From CAZWKI01 sp964634645 (GTDB lineage Bacteria > Patescibacteriota > Patescibacteriia > UBA1558 > S5-K13), in contig CAZWKI010000016.1 of the NCBI GenBank assembly GCA_964634645.1, positions 1-22,635 on the forward strand: a stretch of DNA of 22,635 nucleotides, in the 5' to 3' direction. Both the position numbers and the translations under genes were made by a program. The notes below the pieces were generated by a model. That model did no database searches. It was given only the letters and a program-made list of their open reading frames with translations, and was not told the DNA's origin. Of this stretch, positions 15,041-22,451 are shown one piece after another. Numbering within the stretch: the first letter of the stretch is position 1; the number at the start of each line of letters is the position of its first letter.

Positions 15041-16354
15041 ATGTTTCAAGATTTTGATCAAGGAAATAGCGAACAAAATTATAGCCAAATTCCAGCACAA
15101 AAAGTTTTTGAAGATGATTCCAATAATCAGAATGATTTGATTTCAGGAGAACAACAATTTATTCCTGAAAATGATAGTATTCATTCAATGCCAGATAAAT
15201 TTCTTGTTCCTGGACAAGCACAAAAAAAGCCAACAAACTGGATTCTTGTGATGGTTATTGTTTTAATGATTATTGTTGTTTTGGGTGTTGCTGCTTTTGG
15301 GTTTTATTTTTTGGTAATTAAGAAAGCAGAAGAACCAAATAGTCTTTTAAATTTAGAACCCAATGAAAACACAACAACAACTATAGATATTCCAGTAGAG
15401 GACTTATCAACATCACTGCTAAGAGACAAAAAAAGAATTAAAGATATAGAAGAGTTAAGAAGTGCACTTTCTTTGTATTTTTCTGATAATAATAAATATC
15501 CAAACACATTAAATGGTTTGAGTAAATATATAAAAGAAATTCCGAAAGATCCAAATTCTGATGTAGAAGACTATAGTTATCAATTAGATATTAACAATAA
15601 TAAATACAAATTAATTTTTAGTTTAGAAGAAGGAGGTGTTGCTGGAAATTTGACTTTATTATCAGGTAGATATCAAGCAACCCCAGAGTTAATAGAAAGC
15701 TTCAAAGAAGAGCCAGAAGAACCAGAAGAACCAGAGGAGCCAGAAGAACCAGAAGAACCAGAGGAGCCAGTATTGCCACTTACACCACCAAAAGGAGAAG
15801 ATATGGATAATGATGGTCTTACGGACAAAGAAGAGAGCTTGTTTAATACAGATAAAAACAAAATAGATACGGATGGAGACGGTTATTTGGATAAGGAAGA
15901 GTTATTGACCCTTTATGACCCAACAAAAGCAGGAGAAAAATTAGTGAACAATGTGTCCATAGCAAAAGTATATATAAATGAAAAACAAGATTATTCTATA
16001 ATCTATCCAGGTAAATGGAGATATGAAGAAAAAAATTCAGACGCTTCCGCAGTTACCTTTCAGGAATCAGTTGGTATGGATTTTTTCCAAATAGAAACAA
16101 AAGAAAATCCACAAAACATGACTCTTAAGACTTGGTATCAAAACATGTCTCCAGATTCAAATCCAAATGATTTAGAAAATTTTTCAAACAACAATGAAGT
16201 GTTTGGGTTTAAATCTAAAGACGGTTTTAGTGTTTATATCGCAAGAGGTTCAAAAATTTATATAGTTTCCTATATTATTGTAAATCAAGACAGTTTAGAG
16301 TATTCTTCTGCTTTTGAAGTATTTCTTCGGGCTTTTAAATTTATAGTAAAATAA
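15041..16354 (+). CDS. Membrane protein with pilin-like, Pro-Glu and TSP3 segments (437 aa)
   Basis: Same plan as its neighbour: a disordered cytoplasmic segment (1-66) and one membrane helix (67-92). Outside, residues 128-200 resemble the globular part of a type II secretion pseudopilin (DIEELRSALSLYFSDNNKYP, then IPKDPNS). A PEE repeat spacer covers 223-243, two TSP3-like motifs cover 254-288 (DMDNDGLTDKEE, DTDGDGYLDKEE), and a C-terminal PsbP-like domain covers about 308-437 (YSIIYPGKWRYEE). The pseudopilin-like part lacks an N-terminal type IV leader, so it is probably a borrowed extracellular fold rather than an assembling pilin. It begins one base after the preceding stop, and its own stop touches the ybeY ATG. 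Function unknown. Confidence 0.8.
   Translation: MFQDFDQGNSEQNYSQIPAQKVFEDDSNNQNDLISGEQQFIPENDSIHSMPDKFLVPGQAQKKPTNWILVMVIVLMIIVVLGVAAFGFYFLVIKKAEEPNSLLNLEPNENTTTTIDIPVEDLSTSLLRDKKRIKDIEELRSALSLYFSDNNKYPNTLNGLSKYIKEIPKDPNSDVEDYSYQLDINNNKYKLIFSLEEGGVAGNLTLLSGRYQATPELIESFKEEPEEPEEPEEPEEPEEPEEPVLPLTPPKGEDMDNDGLTDKEESLFNTDKNKIDTDGDGYLDKEELLTLYDPTKAGEKLVNNVSIAKVYINEKQDYSIIYPGKWRYEEKNSDASAVTFQESVGMDFFQIETKENPQNMTLKTWYQNMSPDSNPNDLENFSNNNEVFGFKSKDGFSVYIARGSKIYIVSYIIVNQDSLEYSSAFEVFLRAFKFIVK
15713..15766 (+). repeat. Six 9-bp PEE codon units as two perfect 27-bp copies
   Basis: Units CCAGAAGAA, CCAGAAGAA, CCAGAGGAG occur in this order twice (15713-15739 and 15740-15766). The synonymous GAG codons mark the 27-bp period and so record a recent duplication. 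The product is a stiff acidic Pro-Glu-Glu spacer between the pilin-like and TSP3 segments. Confidence 0.9.
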
Positions 16355-16777
16355 ATGTTGAATATTTTGATTAAAGAATTTTCTATAGAAAAATGGTTTA
16401 AAAAATCACTAGAAAAAATTTTAGCGTTTGAAAAAATAAAAGATGAAAACATTTCAACGGTTGTTTGTGGAGATGAACTAATTAAGAATTTGAATAAAAA
16501 GTACAGAAAAAAAAATAAAACGACAGATGTTTTGAGTTTTGCAGAAATTGATTCAATCGCTGAATACAAAAACATAAACAAAAAATATTTAGGAGAAATT
16601 TTTATAAATTATTCACAAGCGAAAAGGCAGTCAAAAAATATAAAAAAAGAAATGATAAATTTATTTGTGCATGGTTATTTACATCTAAGGGGTTATTTAC
16701 ATGAGGAGGACGAACAAGAAAAAAAAATGAACGAAAGAGCAAATAAATTAATCAAAAGCGTGGGGATTAGATTTTAG
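16355..16777 (+). CDS. ybeY: Endoribonuclease YbeY (rRNA maturation factor)
   Basis: Metal-dependent RNase family (UPF0054) acting in 16S rRNA 3' end maturation and ribosome quality control. The family signature is complete: TTDVLSF at 56-62, GEIFI at 80-84 and the zinc site H106-x3-H110-x5-H116 in HGYLHLRGYLHEEDE. The usual GYDH reads GYLH here, a change outside the three histidine ligands. Length (140 aa) is near the family norm. The ATG directly follows the stop of the TSP3 protein with no SD, so it probably depends on coupling or readthrough transcription. Confidence 0.93.
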   Translation: MLNILIKEFSIEKWFKKSLEKILAFEKIKDENISTVVCGDELIKNLNKKYRKKNKTTDVLSFAEIDSIAEYKNINKKYLGEIFINYSQAKRQSKNIKKEMINLFVHGYLHLRGYLHEEDEQEKKMNERANKLIKSVGIRF

Positions 16778-16796
16778 AAGAATTAAAATTCATTAT

Positions 16797-16825
16797 TTCA
16801 CAACTTATTATTTTTGAGTTATAAT
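16797..16825 (+). promoter_or_regulatory. ftsA-ftsZ promoter
   Basis: TTCACA (16797-16802), a 17-base spacer and TATAAT (16820-16825): five of six and six of six consensus bases at ideal spacing. A second TATAAT at 16845-16850 is too close to the ATG (16856) to give a leader and has no good -35. The untranslated leader from the main promoter would be about 25 bases. Confidence 0.65.
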
Positions 16826-16855
16826 TAATAATAAACATAAACTTTATAATAAAAT

Positions 16856-18094
16856 ATGAGAAGAAATAAAATTATAACAGGATTAGATATTGGTTCAAAT
16901 ATCATAAAAGTTGCCGTTGCTCAAATTGATGGAAATGATAATTCCTTACAAATAATAGGAGTAGCAGAAAACCCATCAAATGGTATTATAAATGGTAATA
17001 TTGTAAGCATAGAAGATGTTGTTAGTTCTATTTCTTCTACATTTGAAAAAGTCGAAAGAATAATTGGGATGCCAATAGAGCATGCCGTTGTTGGCATTTC
17101 TGGACCCAGTGTAAAATCTATTAATAGTCAAGGCGTTATTGCTGTTGCCAAGGCAGACGGTGAAATAAAATTTGAAGATATTGATAGGGTTCTTGAAGCA
17201 GCACAGACAATTGCTGCCCCACCAAATTATGAAATATTACATGTTATACCAAGACATTATAAAGTTGATAATCAAGACGATGTAAAAGATCCAGTCGGAA
17301 TGAACGGAGTTAGACTTGAGGTAAACGCTCAAGTAATAATGACGCTATCTTATCAAATTAAAACAATTACAAAATGTATCTACAGAACGGGGGTAGATAT
17401 TAAGGATTTGGTATTTTCTATTTTGGCTGATGCAGAATCAGTTTTGAGTAAAGAGCAGAAAGAGCTGGGAACAATTTTAATAAATATTGGAGCCGCTACA
17501 ACAGGGATTGCTATTTTTGAAGAAGGTGATCCTATTCATATAGCGGTTTTGCCAATCGGCTCTTCTCATATTACAAATGATTTGGCGATAGGGCTTAGAA
17601 CATCAATAAAAACTGCAGAGCAAATAAAAATCAATGAAGCAACATGTATATTAAATCAAGTTAGAAAAAGAGATGACGTTGATTTGTCTTTTTATGATGA
17701 AGAAGAAAAGAAAACTCTTATTCCAAGGTCAGAAATAATAAAAATTACAAGAGCAAGAGTAGAAGAAATTTTTGACATGGTTTCAAAAGAATTAAAGAAA
17801 ATAGAAAGATTTGGTATGCTTCCAGCTGGCGTTGTTCTTACCGGTGGAGGTTCGAAATTGAATGGTATAGTTGATTTGGCAAAAGAACAATTGAAATTAC
17901 CAGCATTTTTGGCTAAGCCAACGATGGTAAGTTCTATATCAGACAAAATTCATGACATTAGTTATAGTAATGTTTTGGGACTTATTTTGTGGGAAATGAA
18001 AAATGGAGGACACAAAACTATTGGTACATCATTTGACGGTAGCGGTGGAATTGCATCAAAATTCAAAAAATTATTTAAATCAATAATTCCATAA
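16856..18094 (+). CDS. ftsA: Cell division protein FtsA
   Basis: Actin-like ATPase that tethers FtsZ to the membrane and recruits the divisome. Phosphate-1 motif DIGSNIIKVAVAQ begins at residue 11, the SHS2-type 1C region with GISGPSVKS is near 80-90, phosphate-2 (INIGAATTGIAIF) is near 210, and the adenosine motif (VVLTGGGSKLNG) is near 327. The C-terminus ends in an amphipathic helix (SKFKKLFKSIIP, 401-412), the usual membrane-targeting sequence. Full length at 412 aa. No SD before ATG; its own promoter lies in the 78-base gap after ybeY. The stop is 2 bases before the first ATG of the ftsZ frame. Confidence 0.96.
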   Translation: MRRNKIITGLDIGSNIIKVAVAQIDGNDNSLQIIGVAENPSNGIINGNIVSIEDVVSSISSTFEKVERIIGMPIEHAVVGISGPSVKSINSQGVIAVAKADGEIKFEDIDRVLEAAQTIAAPPNYEILHVIPRHYKVDNQDDVKDPVGMNGVRLEVNAQVIMTLSYQIKTITKCIYRTGVDIKDLVFSILADAESVLSKEQKELGTILINIGAATTGIAIFEEGDPIHIAVLPIGSSHITNDLAIGLRTSIKTAEQIKINEATCILNQVRKRDDVDLSFYDEEEKKTLIPRSEIIKITRARVEEIFDMVSKELKKIERFGMLPAGVVLTGGGSKLNGIVDLAKEQLKLPAFLAKPTMVSSISDKIHDISYSNVLGLILWEMKNGGHKTIGTSFDGSGGIASKFKKLFKSIIP

Positions 18095-18101
18095 TAATGA
18101 C

Positions 18102-18108
18102 AGGAAGG
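18102..18108 (+). promoter_or_regulatory. Shine-Dalgarno deciding the ftsZ start
   Basis: AGGAAGG lies nine bases before the ATG at 18118 and inside the codons that would follow an ATG at 18097. It therefore favours 18118 as the real start. Confidence 0.6.
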
Positions 18109-18117
18109 AAAAAAGCC

Positions 18118-19419
18118 ATGAAAAAAGGCAAAGAAATAAAACCAGAAATTGAAACATTTGCAAAAATAAAAGTTGTTGGTGTTGGCGGATCTGGTGGTTC
18201 TGCTATAAATAGAATGGTCGGAGATGGTATAAGAGGTGTGGAATTTATAGGTATTAATACAGACGCACAGGCTTTGAGTAATTCTGGAGCAAAGCATAAA
18301 ATTCAAATAGGAATAGAAACAACAAAGGGGCTTGGTGCTGGAATGAATCCAGATGTTGGGACCAGGTCAGCAGAAGAAAACATCGAAGAAATAGAAGGTG
18401 CCTTAGAGGGTTCCGATATGGTTTTTATAACCTGTGGGCTTGGTGGCGGAACGGGAACTGGTGCAGCTCCGGTTATAGCAGATATTGCAAAAAACAATGG
18501 AGCACTTACCGTTGCCGTTGTAACAAAACCATTTAGTTTTGAGGGGGCACAAAGAAAAGCAATTGCAGACCACGGATTTTCAGAACTCGAAAATCGAGTT
18601 GATACAATAATTACAATTTCTAATGATAAAATATGGAATGTTTTAGATAGAAAAACTTCTTGGCCAGAAGCACTTCGTGCGGTTGATGGAATATTGCATC
18701 AAGGAATTCAAGGAATTTCAGAAATTATTACAATTCCTGGTATGATAAATGTAGATTTTGCAGATGTAAGAGCTATTATGGAGGATGCAGGGTCTGCTCT
18801 TATGGGAATTGGTCGTGCAAGCGGTGAAGATAGAGCAAAGAGAGCAGCAAAAGAAGCGGTTGATTCACCACTACTAGATGTTTCAATTGCAGGTGCAAAA
18901 GGAATATTATTTACAGTAACGGGTGGAGATGATTTGGCAATGTTTGAAGTAAATGAAATTGCTGAAATCATTACTGCATCAGCGGATGGAAATGCAAAAA
19001 TTATTTTTGGTACAGTAATAGATGATTCAATGAAGGGTGAAATAAAAGTAATGGTAATTGCTACTGGTTTTGAGAATTTCGAAGTTCCGATGAAGGAAAT
19101 ATCAAAATCAAATAGTTTTTATATACCAAGCAAATATGTAAACTCAATGAACAATCCGAGCGTCAAGAAATTTGAAAGTAAATCAGTTCAAATGAAATCA
19201 TCCACAAGGGATATAGAAGACGCTGATGAAACAAAAGAAGAAGAAATTATAGATAATATTGATAATGAAGATTTCGTTGAAGACAATGAAGATATAAAGG
19301 ACAATAGTGTTTTTTACAATAGAAAAAAATCAGATGATACCCAAAATTTTAATTTGGGTATAGAATCAAATGACGAATTAGATATACCAGCATTTTTGAG
19401 AAGAAAAATAAAATCTTAA
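18118..19419 (+). CDS. ftsZ: Cell division protein FtsZ
   Basis: Tubulin-like GTPase that forms the division ring. The N-terminal nucleotide fold has KVVGVGGSGGSAINRM at about 18-33, the GTP signature GGGTGTG at 109-115, and the T7 catalytic loop NVDFADVRAIM at about 211-221. A variable acidic linker (about 320-415) leads to the conserved C-terminal peptide LDIPAFLRRK, which binds FtsA and other partners. Start taken at 18118 (433 aa) because of AGGAAGG nine bases upstream; the in-frame ATG at 18097 would add seven residues (MTGRKKA). It follows ftsA closely and is very likely cotranscribed with it. Confidence 0.96.
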   Translation: MKKGKEIKPEIETFAKIKVVGVGGSGGSAINRMVGDGIRGVEFIGINTDAQALSNSGAKHKIQIGIETTKGLGAGMNPDVGTRSAEENIEEIEGALEGSDMVFITCGLGGGTGTGAAPVIADIAKNNGALTVAVVTKPFSFEGAQRKAIADHGFSELENRVDTIITISNDKIWNVLDRKTSWPEALRAVDGILHQGIQGISEIITIPGMINVDFADVRAIMEDAGSALMGIGRASGEDRAKRAAKEAVDSPLLDVSIAGAKGILFTVTGGDDLAMFEVNEIAEIITASADGNAKIIFGTVIDDSMKGEIKVMVIATGFENFEVPMKEISKSNSFYIPSKYVNSMNNPSVKKFESKSVQMKSSTRDIEDADETKEEEIIDNIDNEDFVEDNEDIKDNSVFYNRKKSDDTQNFNLGIESNDELDIPAFLRRKIKS

Positions 19420-19432
19420 ATTTTTAAAAAAT

Positions 19433-19882
19433 ATGCAATGTCCAATATGTGGAGATGATACAAAGGTTTTAGACTCAAGAGTTGCATCAGATGGAATAAC
19501 CGTTAGAAGAAGAAGAGAATGCACGAAATGTAGTTTTCGTTTTTCAACCATTGAAGAAATAGAAATCCTTGATCTAACAGTAATAAAAAGAGATGGCAGG
19601 AGAGAGGCATACAACAAGGAAAAGTTAAGATTGGGAATAAAAAAGTCTCTTGATAAAAGAAATCACAGCGAAGAAGAAATTTTTCAGTTAATAAGAGACA
19701 TTGAAACACATTTACAGAAAATGAAAAAGGACGAAGTTAACTCATCTCAAATAGGTGATATAATAATGAATCATTTAAAAAAATTTGACAAAGTTGCCTA
19801 TATTAGATATGCATCAGTTTATAGATCTTTTGAAGACATTGATGAGTTCAAAGAAGAGCTAAAAAATTTAACAAAAAAATAA
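19433..19882 (+). CDS. nrdR: Transcriptional repressor NrdR
   Basis: Nucleotide-sensing repressor of ribonucleotide reductase genes. A zinc ribbon at the N-terminus uses Cys3, Cys6, Cys30 and Cys33 (CPIC, CTKC), with the DNA-binding RVASDGITVRRRREC stretch between them. The ATP-cone domain follows from about residue 48 (TVIKRDGRREAYNKEKLRLG) to about 138 (YIRYASVYRSFEDIDEF). At 149 aa it is full length. It starts 13 bases after ftsZ with no SD. No ribonucleotide reductase gene lies in this window, so its targets are elsewhere. Confidence 0.95.
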   Translation: MQCPICGDDTKVLDSRVASDGITVRRRRECTKCSFRFSTIEEIEILDLTVIKRDGRREAYNKEKLRLGIKKSLDKRNHSEEEIFQLIRDIETHLQKMKKDEVNSSQIGDIIMNHLKKFDKVAYIRYASVYRSFEDIDEFKEELKNLTKK

Positions 19883-19891
19883 AATATATAC

Positions 19892-20146
19892 ATGGAAGAA
19901 CAAGAAAAAAGAACAATAGAAGAACTGCTTCAAGAAAATCTAAGGCTCAATAGAGAAATTCATGAAATATGTATTAAATTGAAGAAATACATGCATACGG
20001 CACAAATTTTGGGTGTTATAAAGACACTTATAATAATTATCCCAATAGTGGTTTCTATTATGATTCTTGTTCCTTTATTTAGAGAAGCTCTTCCCCAACT
20101 TAAAATACTTATGGGATATTCAGATATAAATTCTTTATTAAAATGA
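19892..20146 (+). CDS. Small coiled-coil membrane protein, 84 aa
   Basis: Residues 1-36 are charged and helical (EEQEKRTIEELLQENLRLNR), probably a short coiled coil. One membrane helix follows at about 39-63 (ILGVIKTLIIIIPIVVSIMI) and then a short tail. Similar small proteins occur in CPR genomes, but I know of no assigned function. It begins nine bases after nrdR and ends in TGA, the only TGA stop among the genes here. An intrinsic terminator follows within 35 bases, so it is likely the last gene of the ftsA-ftsZ-nrdR run. Confidence 0.75.
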   Translation: MEEQEKRTIEELLQENLRLNREIHEICIKLKKYMHTAQILGVIKTLIIIIPIVVSIMILVPLFREALPQLKILMGYSDINSLLK

Positions 20147-20179
20147 AATATTGTAATTAAGCTATTTTTAAGGATAATT

Positions 20180-20210
20180 ACCTCACAGTAAAGTGAGGTT
20201 TTATTTATTA
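20180..20210 (+). terminator. Intrinsic terminator ending the ftsA-ftsZ-nrdR run
   Basis: ACCTCAC (20180-20186) pairs with GTGAGGT (20193-20199) around the loop AGTAAA and is followed by TTTATTTATT. It separates the division cluster from the Clp-like module. Confidence 0.85.
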
Positions 20211-20225
20211 AAAATATCAATTTTG

Positions 20226-20234
20226 TGGTAAAAT
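20226..20234 (+). promoter_or_regulatory. Extended -10 promoter of the Clp-like module
   Basis: TGGTAAAAT: TG at 20226-20227 and TAAAAT at 20229-20234, without a clear -35. The leader of about 58 bases includes a small TTCCT/AGGAA hairpin (about 20260-20277) whose right arm is SD-like but lies over 20 bases before the ATG. Confidence 0.45.
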
Positions 20235-20298
20235 AATAGTATAGTAAAAGCGGTAGCATTCCTAAAAACAAAGGAAGATTTTTGATTAAATTTAAATC

Positions 20299-20673
20299 AT
20301 GAGCAAAGAAAACATAAAAAAAATCATCAGATTGATAATAATAGATATCTTTTGGGAAATAATATATTTTCCTATCTGGTGGTATTCGGTCGGTCTTTTG
20401 GGGGCCTTTAAATTTGCTATAAGAGAAACAAAACAAGATTGGAGAAATAGGGGATTGTCCATAAGTTTTAGGTTTCTTTTCAAGCCCATGTATTCGCAAA
20501 ATGATTTCTGGGGGAGATTTATTAGTTTTTTTGTTAGATTAATTGTATTGATTTTTAAGGTATTTATATTTTTGATTTTTGTAGTAATTTATGTAAGTAT
20601 TTTTTTGATATGGGCATTGCTTCCATTAATTGTTGTAAGATTTATTTATATAAACTTTAAATTTTTAACATAA
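20299..20673 (+). CDS. Integral membrane protein of the Clp-like module, 124 aa
   Basis: A hydrophobic protein with a membrane-associated Trp/Tyr-rich segment at about 13-40 (IFWEIIYFPIWWYSVGLLG), a central soluble loop with FKPMYSQNDFWGRFISFF (61-78), and one or two membrane helices at about 79-118. I recognise the P-W-W-Y and KPMYxQxDxxGR pattern from CPR proteins encoded directly upstream of Clp_N/AAA proteins, but no function is known. The stop and the next start overlap as TAATG (20671-20675), so translation of the pair is likely coupled. A physical complex with the Clp-like partner is a reasonable inference. Confidence 0.75.
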   Translation: MSKENIKKIIRLIIIDIFWEIIYFPIWWYSVGLLGAFKFAIRETKQDWRNRGLSISFRFLFKPMYSQNDFWGRFISFFVRLIVLIFKVFIFLIFVVIYVSIFLIWALLPLIVVRFIYINFKFLT

Positions 20674-22451
20674 TGGATTTTTTAGATAAATCAAAAATTA
20701 GTTATTGCGATAAATGCAAAATTGGAGAAAGTTGTAATTTTTGTCATGGTCATAAATATTTTATTACTATAAGCGATAAGCTAATTTATTTTGAATATTC
20801 TTTTGATGACTTATCTATCAAAATAAATCAGATTAAAGATATTGTGCGGGCGATATTAAATTCCATTCTTTTTGTTATTTCTTTGCTAGGAATATTTGCT
20901 ATGTTGCGACATATTTATCTTATAGAAATAAATTCTTCAAATATATTTTCTATAGAAAGTTGGTTGGGATTATACCCACTTGTTTTTTGGATTTCAATAT
21001 TGTTTACAATGTTTTTGACCTATAGAATGAAAAGTTATGGTCATACAAAAAAGAAGGTTGTTAAGTATCCATTAAATAATTCTTCTTTTGGAAAAAATAG
21101 AAAAGGAGAAACAAAACCAAAATTGGAGCCTATTAATGTTTATGATTCATTTGATATAAATGTAAAAAAATATATTGTTAATTCTTTTTATATTTCTAGA
21201 AAAAATGGATTTAATAATGTTTTACCGATACATCTATTTTTAGCACTACTAGAAGATGATTCACTGTCCTTGATTTTTGCAAGACTTGGAATAGACAAAT
21301 CTTCTTTTAGAGAAAAAACATCGTTAATTTCATGCTTCTGGTTAATTATATCANNNNNNNNNNAAAAAACAACAAGATATATGAAAAGTATGGTCTCACA
21401 AAATAATGGATTGTCGGATTTTGATCTTGTTATGTTTAACTCTTATTATATTGCTAGTAAATCTACATTTAGTCATATAAACGTTGGTCACGTTCTAATG
21501 TCTTTGGTTATGACAAATGAAGTTATTTTGGAATTATTTTTAGATTCGGGTATAAATATTGATCAAATCAAAAACGTTATAGAGTGGATTAGACTAGGAG
21601 ATGTTTTAAGAGAATCATATAGAAGAAGCAGATCTGTGGCGATATTTAAGCCAAAAGGAGACATGAACAGAGCAATGACAGCTGTTGCAACGCCATACTT
21701 GGATAGTTTTAGTGAAGATTTAACTATGCTTGCAAGAGATGGCTATTTATCGGCAAATATTATTAGAGAAGAAAAATTGCAAGAAATATTTAGATCCATA
21801 GAGACAAACGACAAAAGCGTTTTATTGGTTGGTTATCCGGGGGTTGGAAAAGACAACATTATAAATTCTTTGGCAAATCTTATGTCGACCGAAGATGTTC
21901 CAAGTCTTTTGCAAGATAAAAGATTAGTTTCATTATCACTTTCAAGATTTGTTTCATTTGCAGCATCGGAAGGTAGAGTGCAGGAGAATTTTTTGAGACT
22001 TATGAATGAAGTAATAAGAGCTGGAAATATAATTTTGATTATTTCTAATATCCACAACATGGTGGGAGTATCTTCTCAAGGAATAGAAAATATTGATTTA
22101 TCGGAAGTCTTGTTAGATTTAATTTCCAAATATAATGTAATGATTATAGGCACTTCAGACCCAAAAAGTTATTCGAAATATTTAGAAAACCACCCCATTG
22201 CAACTGTTATGTCAAAGATAGAAATTTTAGAACCAGATTTCAATGAAACGGTTCAAATATTAGAATCAAAAACTTTTTCTGTTGAATATAAATATAAGGT
22301 ATTTTTTTCTTATCAAGCATTAGAGAGAATTGTAAAACTTACAAATAATTATTTTCATGATCAACCTCAGCCGCTCAAATCAGTAAAAATTTTAGAGGAA
22401 GTTGCTATATTAGTAAAAAAACAACAAGGCGAAAAAGAACCCAACCAGTAA
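20673..22451 (+). CDS. Membrane-anchored Clp_N/AAA-like protein with degenerate ATPase site, truncated
   Basis: N-terminal C-x2-C-x5-C-x2-C cluster (Cys12, 15, 21, 24) fits a small metal-binding site. Two membrane helices span about 61-84 and 97-117. Clp_N-type repeats occupy about 160-305 (IHLFLALLEDD, then VGHVLMSLVM), interrupted by a 10-N gap. A ClpC-like D1 AAA+ domain begins at TPYLDSFSEDLTMLARDGYL (340-359). Walker A reads GYPGVGKD (387-394), with Asp in place of Thr/Ser. The Walker B position reads IILIISNIHN (453-462), with Ser-Asn in place of Asp-Glu. The arginine-finger region reads ATVMSKI. It is probably ATPase-inactive. Relatives continue into a middle region and D2, whereas here the frame stops at 592 next to a jump in GC, so the C-terminus KEPNQ is probably not native. 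Confidence 0.8.
   Translation: MDFLDKSKISYCDKCKIGESCNFCHGHKYFITISDKLIYFEYSFDDLSIKINQIKDIVRAILNSILFVISLLGIFAMLRHIYLIEINSSNIFSIESWLGLYPLVFWISILFTMFLTYRMKSYGHTKKKVVKYPLNNSSFGKNRKGETKPKLEPINVYDSFDINVKKYIVNSFYISRKNGFNNVLPIHLFLALLEDDSLSLIFARLGIDKSSFREKTSLISCFWLIISXXXXKTTRYMKSMVSQNNGLSDFDLVMFNSYYIASKSTFSHINVGHVLMSLVMTNEVILELFLDSGINIDQIKNVIEWIRLGDVLRESYRRSRSVAIFKPKGDMNRAMTAVATPYLDSFSEDLTMLARDGYLSANIIREEKLQEIFRSIETNDKSVLLVGYPGVGKDNIINSLANLMSTEDVPSLLQDKRLVSLSLSRFVSFAASEGRVQENFLRLMNEVIRAGNIILIISNIHNMVGVSSQGIENIDLSEVLLDLISKYNVMIIGTSDPKSYSKYLENHPIATVMSKIEILEPDFNETVQILESKTFSVEYKYKVFFSYQALERIVKLTNNYFHDQPQPLKSVKILEEVAILVKKQQGEKEPNQ
21354..21363. other. Assembly gap of 10 N
   Basis: Ten undetermined bases inside the Clp-like gene. 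The frame is kept across exactly ten, but a round number suggests a placeholder. Residues just before the gap (SCFWLIIS) do not look like a Clp_N continuation and may be low-quality sequence. Confidence 0.95.

Noticed and set aside
15673..15861. Minus-strand frame rich in Gly-Ser-Ser repeats
   Set aside because: It is the antisense reading of the PEE codon repeat inside a well supported plus-strand gene.
20144..20146. TGA read as an amino acid (code 4 or 25)
   Set aside because: TGA ends the 84-aa gene at a sensible place and no other gene contains an in-frame TGA; tryptophan is always TGG.
20147..20298. tRNA or small RNA gene in the intergenic region
   Set aside because: No cloverleaf arms or T-loop consensus; the region is explained by a terminator, a promoter and a short leader.
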